DNA of 15,030 nucleotides, taken from positions 1-15,030 of the forward strand of contig JADGJG010000636.1 in assembly GCA_027596195.1 (NCBI GenBank). The letters are read 5' to 3'. The position numbers and the translations under genes were made by a program. The first letter of the stretch is position 1; every line of letters begins with the position of its first letter. Source of the stretch: Podochytrium sp. JEL0797 (taxonomy: Eukaryota; Chytridiomycota; Chytridiomycetes; Chytridiales; Chytriomycetaceae). Shown here one piece after another: positions 9,212-15,030 of this stretch. The notes below the pieces were generated by a model. The model made no database searches. It saw nothing but the letters and a program-made list of their open reading frames with translations, and was not told the DNA's origin.

Positions 9212-9945
9212 TCATGTGGCTCTCTTGAACCCTCCCTCAACGACACCGCCTTCAACGTGCGACTCCAAGTCCTTGTGCATCATTGGCTCAGAATCAAACT
9301 TGTACATGGAGAGCTCAAAGTAGGACGTCTCCTTGGTGATCAGAATCGCAGCAGCCGAGTACCAAGCGATACACGCGTCCAGAATCATGACGGCACCGGC
9401 AATCTTGGTGAGGTTCTTCTTCGCGTCTGGGTTGGCAGAGAAGACCAAAAAGCCGACCGTGAGCAACAAGAATGCCGTCAACAGGACGCTGAACAGGGCA
9501 ACAATGACTCTGCTTGATTTCAAGGAAGAGAGAAGCATCACTGCATGCAACTTGTGCATTAGTAAAATGAAAAATGGAGAGAGCAGGAAAAAAGGTACTC
9601 ACGAGCCGTGAAGATGCTCCACCCAAGCAAATAAATACCCAACGCGCTGTGCAACTCGTTGGCAGTAGCGTATGCCGCCAAGATGCCCGAGCTTGGAACA
9701 AAGATATAGCCATAGGAAATCCAGAAAGCTCCGTACGACGCGAACGCGGTGGCTCCGAACGTGTTGCCCGTCGCAAACTCCCACATGGCTGCCAAGAGCT
9801 GAGCCAGTCCACCGTATGCCAATGTGAGGCCGACAATGACGTTGGGCGATTGAATTCCTTGCACGTTCAGGTTGTAGAGGCCTCCAACAAATGTGGTGAG
9901 CGCGAAAGCGCAGAAGCCGAGAGGAGCGGGGTTGGCAATTGGCAT
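9212..9945 (-). CDS. Acetate/short-chain carboxylate transporter, GPR1/FUN34/YaaH (ATO) family, copy B
   Basis: Exons 9945-9603 and 9540-9212 around a 62-nt intron at exactly the position of copy A; 223 residues, TGA stop. The exon 1 protein is identical to copy A, with three silent base differences by my count. Exon 2 differs at scattered sites: Ala-Asn-Pro-Glu becomes Pro-Asp, Lys-Thr becomes Lys-Asn, Tyr-Ala becomes Tyr-Ser, Val-Thr-Lys becomes Ile-Thr-Lys, and the end becomes FKRAT. The NPAPLG signature and conserved core are intact, so both copies look functional. The repeat unit is 1438 bases. TATAAAT on minus at 9996-10002, about 50 bases before the ATG, is a good TATA candidate. The conservative replacements do not suggest a changed substrate. 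Confidence 0.93.
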
Positions 9946-10062
9946 TATGTTTTACTCAAGATTTTTTTAGAGTGAAGTCGGGGAAACTGGCGCGCATTTA
10001 TACCCTTTTTTTTGTAAGCGATGAGTAAGAAGGAAAATTTTTTTGTTTCGTAAGCAAAGGGC
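9946..10062 (-). promoter_or_regulatory. Copy B promoter, duplicated from copy A
   Basis: Aligns with 8508-8645 upstream of copy A apart from a deletion of about 20 bases. It holds TATAAAT (minus, 9996-10002), then GTAAGCGATGAGTAAGAAGG at 10014-10033 (identical to 8577-8596) and a partial GTAAGCAAAGGG at 10050. The conserved spacing to the start codon supports a regulatory role. Confidence 0.55.
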
Positions 10063-10163
10063 TTTTCAAGCCGACCATTACTAATAAAATTTTCAAGTGA
10101 AAGTTATGTGGGGACTTGAGGTTCACAGTACGACGTAATAATCACGATGGATATTTTTATGAG

Positions 10164-10338
10164 ATCGTGGATTCTCATGAACCTTACGCGCAGTTAATAC
10201 AAAAAGAAAAGATAGTTGATTCTTAAAACGTCACCGCCTTCAACATGCGACTCCAAGTCTTTGGGCATCATTAACTCAGACTCTCCTTGGCAACCAGAAT
10301 CACAGCAGCCGCATGCCAACTCATACACGCGTTTTCGA
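10164..10338 (-). pseudogene. Decayed third ATO-family transporter copy
   Basis: 10226-10338 aligns with the 3' half of exon 2 of copies A and B: on minus it still encodes KDLESHVEGGDV, followed by a recognisable but frame-disturbed remnant of the last helix. About 34 bases are missing after CAGACTC relative to copy A, and the normal stop is lost. 10164-10210 also resembles the 3' flank of copy B (ATCGTGGATTC, AAAAGAAAAGA). Exon 1 and the start of exon 2 are absent; at 10345 a GTAAGCAATGAGT promoter motif follows directly. This points to an internal deletion in a third tandem unit. The rest of 9946-10488 is promoter sequence without a gene. Confidence 0.75.
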
Positions 10339-10488
10339 CTTTCTGTAAGCAATGAGTCAGGGGGGGCCTCCCTGATTCGTTTCAAAGTGGCGCGAAATGA
10401 AGAAACTTTTTCCTGTCAGCTGTGCGTAAGCACAGCTGTCATCTCGTTTCTTCGTGGTTGGAAAATAGTTCGGAAAAAGTAACTGAAA

Positions 10489-13008
10489 ATGAGTACAAGC
10501 ACACAACTGGCTACCGCGACACCAGGGCCTTCTTCCTTCCATTCCTCAGCCTCGCACCAGCGCAATACACACGCAGCTTCTCTCGCAAATCCCATTGACT
10601 ACTGGTCCCGCGTTGCCAGCAGCTTGCAGTGGCATACTCCACCCACCTTTGAGTTTGCGCACGACGGCCAAGTCCTCAAGACGACAGGAAAAATCAGCAT
10701 TTACGAAAACCTCGTGTCGCGTTATGTTGCGGATCCGGCCATGAAGCACAGACCGGCTCTGATTTATGATTCGGCTTTGTCCCTTTCGCCAAAGGTGAAA
10801 CTTGTTTTTTCTGATTTGCCCGTCCCAATTGGTTAACTTTGTGTTAATTTTAGGGAAACGGGCAACGCGGAATCAAGAAGCAGTTCACTTTCGTTGAGCT
10901 GGACCAAAACGTTCGCGCGGTTGCTTTGAAGCTTCTCCAACTCGGTGTCAAGGTTCGATTCTTATATTGGTTTCCCGATTTTGATCTAAACTGATACCCA
11001 TTATGCAATAGCCTGGAGACGTTGTGTTGATTTACATGCCGATGGTTCCAGAGGCTGTATTCTCTGTTTTGGCGTGTGCGAGGGTCGGTGCGATCCACTC
11101 TGTCGTGTTTGGCGGATTTGCCGCTGCAGAGCTCCAAAAGCGCATCATGGACGCGAAACCAAAAGTCATCATCTACGGCAGTTGCGGTCTCGAACCCAAC
11201 AAGATAATTCCGTACAAACCCGCCGTGGACGAATCCATCGCCATGTCCTCCTTCAAGCCTCCCCACTTGATCCTCCTGAACCGCCCGGAACTCTTGATCC
11301 CACTCCCCCTCGCGTCCAACACGCACTTGTTCCCCACACCCCTCTCGTTCTCGGAGGCGGAACTCCAAAACATGCCTGCACCCGTTGTTCTTCCGTCCGA
11401 GGCCCCATTGTACCTTCTCTACACGTCTGGTAGTACTGGTACGCCCAAGGGGGTCATGAGAGACGTTGGAGGCCACGCGGTTGCTGCCAAGCATACAATG
11501 AACTCGGTGTTGGGTGTCAAGAAGGGTGATGTGATGTTTGCCGCGTCCGACATTGGGTGGGTCGTTGGACACACTTTTATCATCTATGGGCCTTTGTTGC
11601 AAGGCTGCACGACTGTGTTGTACGAAGGCAAGCCCATCATGCCAAAGACGGACGGTGCTGGAGCGTTTTGGCGCATGATTCAAGAGTACAAAATCAACGC
11701 GTTGTATACTGCTCCCACAGCTCTTCGCGCCATCAGAGTGAGTTTCTTTCCTTCATTACTTTCTGCCTTTGAAGCTTACTCTTTTGTTTGATGCTTTTTC
11801 AGAAAGAAGATCCGGAGGGGAAACTCATGAAAAAATACAACATTTCGAGTTTGCGCGACGTTTTCCTTGCGGGAGAGAGATGCGACCCCGACACGGCGAC
11901 TCATTTTGCGAAGCACTTGGGCGTTGGATTCAGAGACAACTTTTGGCAGACCGAGACTGGCACTCCAATCACAAGTGCGTGTGTCATGGACGGACACTTG
12001 ACCCAACCCAAGATGGTGAGCCATGATTTTTTCCACACTCTTTCAACCCAACGCAATTCTAATTCTCTTTTAATATTTCCAGGGATCGTGCGGCCCACCC
12101 ATCCCAGGTTACGACGTCCGCGTCCTCGTGCCCCCCAAGCAACACCAACTCTTCTCCACCCCACACGACAAGCATCGCGCCAACGAAAGCGACTACGCTC
12201 CTCCCGCGGCCGACGCGGACGACTCGCCCACCCACGATTGGGTCCAAGCGAGTCCTGGCGAAGTCGGATCCCTTGTCATCAAGCTTCCCTTGCCGCCTGG
12301 ATGCTTCCCGACGTTGTGGAACAACCATGCTGGGTATTTGAAGAGGTATCGAGTGTTTTTTGGACGCCTTCACGCTTGCCGGATTTTTCGGACAGATTTC
12401 TGACAACCCCCCCCCCTCCCTGAACACAGCTACTTTGAGCGTTTCCCGGGATACTATGATCTCACTGACCAAGGTTTTGTCGATGCTGACGGATACATGA
12501 CCGTCCTTGGTCGCAGCGATGACGTGCTCAACGTGGCCGGACACCGCCTCTCGAGTGGAGGGATGGAAGAAATCTTGATGTCGGCCCACGGCCACCAGGT
12601 GGCTGAATGTGCTGTTGTGGGTGTGCATGATCCTTTGAAGACGGAGAAGCCGGTCGGGTTTGTTGTTGTGAAGGATGGAGCGGGTGGCGATGCGTTGAAT
12701 GTTTTGGAGAAGGAGTTGATCAAGGCGGTCAGACACAAGGTGAATCCTCTTTTCCTTCCTCCTTCTCCCCTTTCCTTTTTCTCATCTCTGTTTGAACGTA
12801 GTTGGGTGCCGTGGCTTGTTTCGATCGCGTTATTTTCGTCAAGCGTCTCCCCAAAACTCGCAGTGGAAAGATTCTGAGACGTAGTTTGAGATCGATTGCG
12901 AATGGTGAAAAGTATGCAGTTCCGGCCACGATTGAGGACCCGGAGTCGTTGCATGAAATTGCCGCTTTGTTGGGCAATACGAGCAATTTGAAGACGAGCA
13001 AGTTGTAA
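10489..13008 (+). CDS. Acyl-CoA synthetase of the propionyl-CoA synthetase (ACSS3/PrpE) type, C-terminal SKL
   Basis: Seven exons: 10489-10794, 10854-10952, 11012-11737, 11803-12015, 12083-12345, 12430-12739 and 12802-13008; 707 residues, all six introns (59-84 nt) GT-AG and in frame. It would convert propionate (or acetate or a similar acid), ATP and CoA to acyl-CoA via an acyl-adenylate. Evidence: P-loop YTSGSTGTPKG (272-282); PrpE/ACSS3-type MRDVGGHAVA, AASDIGWVVGHTFIIYGPLL and FLAGERCDPDT; WQTETGTPI; LKSYFERFPGYYD; GRSDDVLNVAGHRLS; and RLPKTRSGKILRR with the catalytic Lys near 662. About 35 polar residues (near 464-500) appear inserted between GYDVRVLVP and GEVGSLVIKLPLPPG. The usual N-terminal WFxGGxLN motif is not evident. 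The C-terminus TSKL is a canonical PTS1, so a peroxisomal location is predicted. Plain acetyl-CoA synthetase is the alternative; the motifs favour the propionyl type. Confidence 0.92.
12407..12416 (+). repeat. C10 tract inside intron 5 of the acyl-CoA synthetase
   Basis: Ten consecutive C on the sense strand, 13 bases before the CACAG acceptor at 12429. It may act as an all-C polypyrimidine tract. The same arrangement occurs in an intron of the last gene. Confidence 0.8.
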
Positions 13009-13216
13009 TCTTCTTTTTCCTTTCTCTGATTTTGTAAATAAAAAAACGGGGTTTTTCACTTAATTTTACTAATTTAAAAATAATAAAATTTTAGTGAGCG
13101 AAGGGTGAATTATAAGATCAAGAATATTTTCTTTGAGAAGCTGGCAAAAAAAAACAACGGAAAGCAAAAAGAGAAACCACAATACCCCCTCCTCCAAACA
13201 CACGGCAAATAAAATT
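13009..13216. other. Convergent 3' region between synthetase and last gene
   Basis: AT-rich spacer of 208 bases between two facing stop codons. It has AATAAA-type signals on plus (13037, TAAATAAAAAAA) and several AATAAAATTT stretches near 13080, so polyadenylation of both transcripts probably happens here. No gene seen. Confidence 0.5.
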
Positions 13217-13711
13217 TCACTGAACCCCATTCCCCACCGCCAAAGCAACCGACGGCGCCCCAACCACCGCACACCAACTATTCACTCCAGGCACAAGCGC
13301 CACACTACGAAACACGCTACAAAACTCCTTCACATTCGGTCCCAAATAAAACATGATGAACGACTCGAAAGGTGGCTGCACGCTCGCCGTCATGACGGGC
13401 ACTGCTGCAAGCGAGTTGCGCGTCAATTGCGACTCGAGTTCCGCGGTGGATGACACGGAGGCGGCTGTGCCGCGTTTTTGCCGTTTCGAGGAGGGCGCTT
13501 GCGGCACGGGGTCTTCGTTTGGAGCTTGAGTGGAGGAGAGGGGGGCGACGGGGAGTGGGGTGGAGATGGGGATTTCGATGGGGGCGGGTGGTTTCGTGTG
13601 GCGTAGGATGCAGTAAGGGTGTTGGAGGATCGGGGAGAACCAGTCGGCGCCAAATTCGGCACGCAACAGGAATACACCCTTTTATTGTGTGAAGAACAAG
13701 AAAATGGCGTT

Positions 13712-13746
<35 letters not shown>

Positions 13747-15030
13747 GACACAAAACAAAATCAAGCCTCTCACCTCCGCAAACTCTTTGGCCGCAAACTT
13801 TGTAAAAATAATCCTCAACAAATGCTCCAACCCGCCCTCCAACAGCCCACCCCCTTCTCCCTCCCCAACTACCGGAGGCACCGAATAGATATCCCGCGTC
13901 GTCAACGGCCGCACACTCGCCAAATTGGCCCAGACCCTTCCCGCCCACATTTTGTTTTCGGCAGTTTGGTAGTCGGCAACCGTTTGCAACACCATGTCGA
14001 ATTGCGCACCGAGAACAACTTGTTTTGAGAGCTCGAAAATGAGGTGTTCGTTGAACGGGAGCGTGTCGGTCGTGGTGCCCGGTGGGGCTGGGAGGGAGGC
14101 CGTGGATGCGGAGGCAGAGGAGGTGTTGGACCCGAGGGGTGGGTGGGGGGCCTCCAAAGGATCGGCGGCGTTGAAGTTGTTGATTTGGACGGAGGAGGAG
14201 GACCCGGAAGAGGATGATGGAGGAATGTAAGGCTGTTCTTCGTCTCGAGCGGGTTCGGATTCCTCCATTGGTTCGTCAGTTTTGGTGATTGCCATGGAAA
14301 CACGGCCGCCTTTGCTTCGCAGGTTGTGTTTGTCGAGGTAGGTTTCTGCCAAAGTTTGAAAGAATCGTTAATATATGCGGGCAAAATCAGCCGACTAGGA
14401 GCGGGACGGATGAGGGGGGGGGGCACGCTCGTCCAGTTTCCATTATTTTGAAGCTGGTTCAAAAAGGGCTCGATACAAACCGTTCTTCTTGGCAGTTCCA
14501 CCACCGCCACCCACACGTAAATTGCGTTCGTTGAGATATGATTCTGCGGCGGAGAAGAGCACGTAGTGTGAACACCATACTTCTGACTGACGGATCGCGA
14601 GCAATCGGCGGATCCACGCGAATCCACCCGAAAGAGCAATCAAACATACACCCCCTCTTTATCCATCACGAGGTTCGTTCGCATTCCGGCGCACCAGTCC
14701 GCAATCACGGGTCCATCCTCACCACGCACGACACCAATGGGGAAAAACGAACACAAACCTAAAAACGCAGTCGTAATCACCCCCGAAGGCGCCAACTTGC
14801 ACACATCCATCCACGTATCCACGAGTTTCGCCTGAGGGACCTTGGATAACAACTGGCAGTGCGATTGGTACAACGGCGGGTGGCATCCCTGAGGTATCTT
14901 ATTCGCGATTTCCATGTACACGCGGTACGAGATGATGTATTCGTAGGTTGTGCTCTTTGAGAATCCTGTTTTGATGGGGAGTGTGTTCGTGCGGGGGGGG
15001 GGGGGGGGGGGTTCAACGCCTGCGGGTTTG
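13217..15030 (-). CDS. 3' part of an unidentified multi-exon protein (runs off the right edge)
   Basis: Exons in transcript order: from the right edge to 14652, then 14586-14481, 14345-13774 and 13678-13217 (TGA). Introns of 65, 135 and 95 nt have donors GTGTAT, GTTTGT and GTGAGA; all joins keep frame. The first visible part is helical and may be a scaffold (TTYEYIISYRVYMEIANKI, LVDTWMDVCKLAPSGVITTA, ADWCAGMRTNLVM). A Ser-rich acidic linker follows (around EPMEES and PPSSSSGSSSS). Then come more helices (HLIFELSKQVVLGAQFDMVL, LLRIIFTKFAAKEFAE) and a Pro-rich segment with a basic NLS-like SSKRQKR. The end is compact (FIMFYLGPNVKEF). I do not recognise the family; a nuclear role is only hinted at by the basic patch. 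The 5' limit is unclear: the C19 run at 14993-15011 either encodes prolines or lies in an intron at 14966-15017. Confidence 0.65.
13715..13745. repeat. (CA)15 microsatellite in an intron
   Basis: Fifteen CA units on plus (GT on the sense strand of the minus-strand gene), inside the intron 13679-13773, starting about 28 bases after the GTGAGA donor. The repeat supplies many extra GT dinucleotides near the true donor. Confidence 0.95.
14414..14423 (-). repeat. C10 tract (sense strand) inside a 135-nt intron
   Basis: Ten G on plus, read as C10 on the sense strand, within the intron 14346-14480. It lies about 65 bases before the acceptor, so it is not the immediate polypyrimidine tract. Confidence 0.8.
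14993..15011 (-). repeat. C19 tract (sense strand) near the right edge
   Basis: Nineteen G on plus. In the frame of the downstream exon it would encode six prolines with no stop up to the window edge. Alternatively it lies in a 52-nt intron from a GTTGAA donor (15017) to an AACAG acceptor (14966). Confidence 0.8.

Noticed and set aside
10850..11683. 277-codon minus-strand open frame over the acyl-CoA synthetase
   Set aside because: Shadow of exon 2-3; the plus frame carries the full set of adenylate-forming motifs.
13217..15030. Mediator tail subunit (Med5/Med24-like) identity for the last gene
   Set aside because: The helical character and NLS-like patch suggested it, but I found no diagnostic motif, so no name is given.

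Overview
The window looks like fungal nuclear DNA, probably from an early-diverging lineage such as chytrids; the lineage is an inference. Genes are compact, with short GT-AG introns (48-135 nt). The families recognised are a Nop9-type pumilio protein, a CCC1/VIT1 iron transporter, GPR1/FUN34/YaaH (ATO) carboxylate transporters and an ACSS3/PrpE-type acyl-CoA synthetase. I see no tRNA, rRNA, CRISPR array or intact transposon.

Layout: a run of 83 C (1-83). NOP9 on minus in five exons (274-3138), divergent from an intronless VIT1/CCC1-type transporter on plus (3609-4424). A relic of the last 43 codons of a second transporter copy (4540-4668). A two-exon single-pass membrane protein on minus (4779-6962) with two Atg8-binding-like motifs. 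A broken, unidentified plus-strand coding region (about 7174-7762). Two near-identical ATO-type transporter genes in tandem on minus (7774-8507 and 9212-9945) and a decayed third copy (about 10164-10338). A seven-exon acyl-CoA synthetase on plus (10489-13008). The 3' part of an unidentified large gene on minus (13217 to the right edge).

The 7.8-13.0 kb part reads as a small metabolic neighbourhood. ATO-family proteins move acetate, propionate or succinate across membranes, and the adjacent synthetase would activate propionate or a similar short-chain acid to its CoA thioester. The synthetase ends in SKL, a canonical peroxisomal targeting signal. The lost third transporter copy stood directly head-to-head with the synthetase, so they may once have shared a promoter region.

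Two patterns cut across genes. First, exons tend to begin with C-ending codons and finish with G- or T-ending codons, giving a sawtooth in sense-strand GC skew. Second, long C runs lie on the sense strand of introns. All exon models were built by hand from splice signals and reading-frame continuity; no database search was possible.
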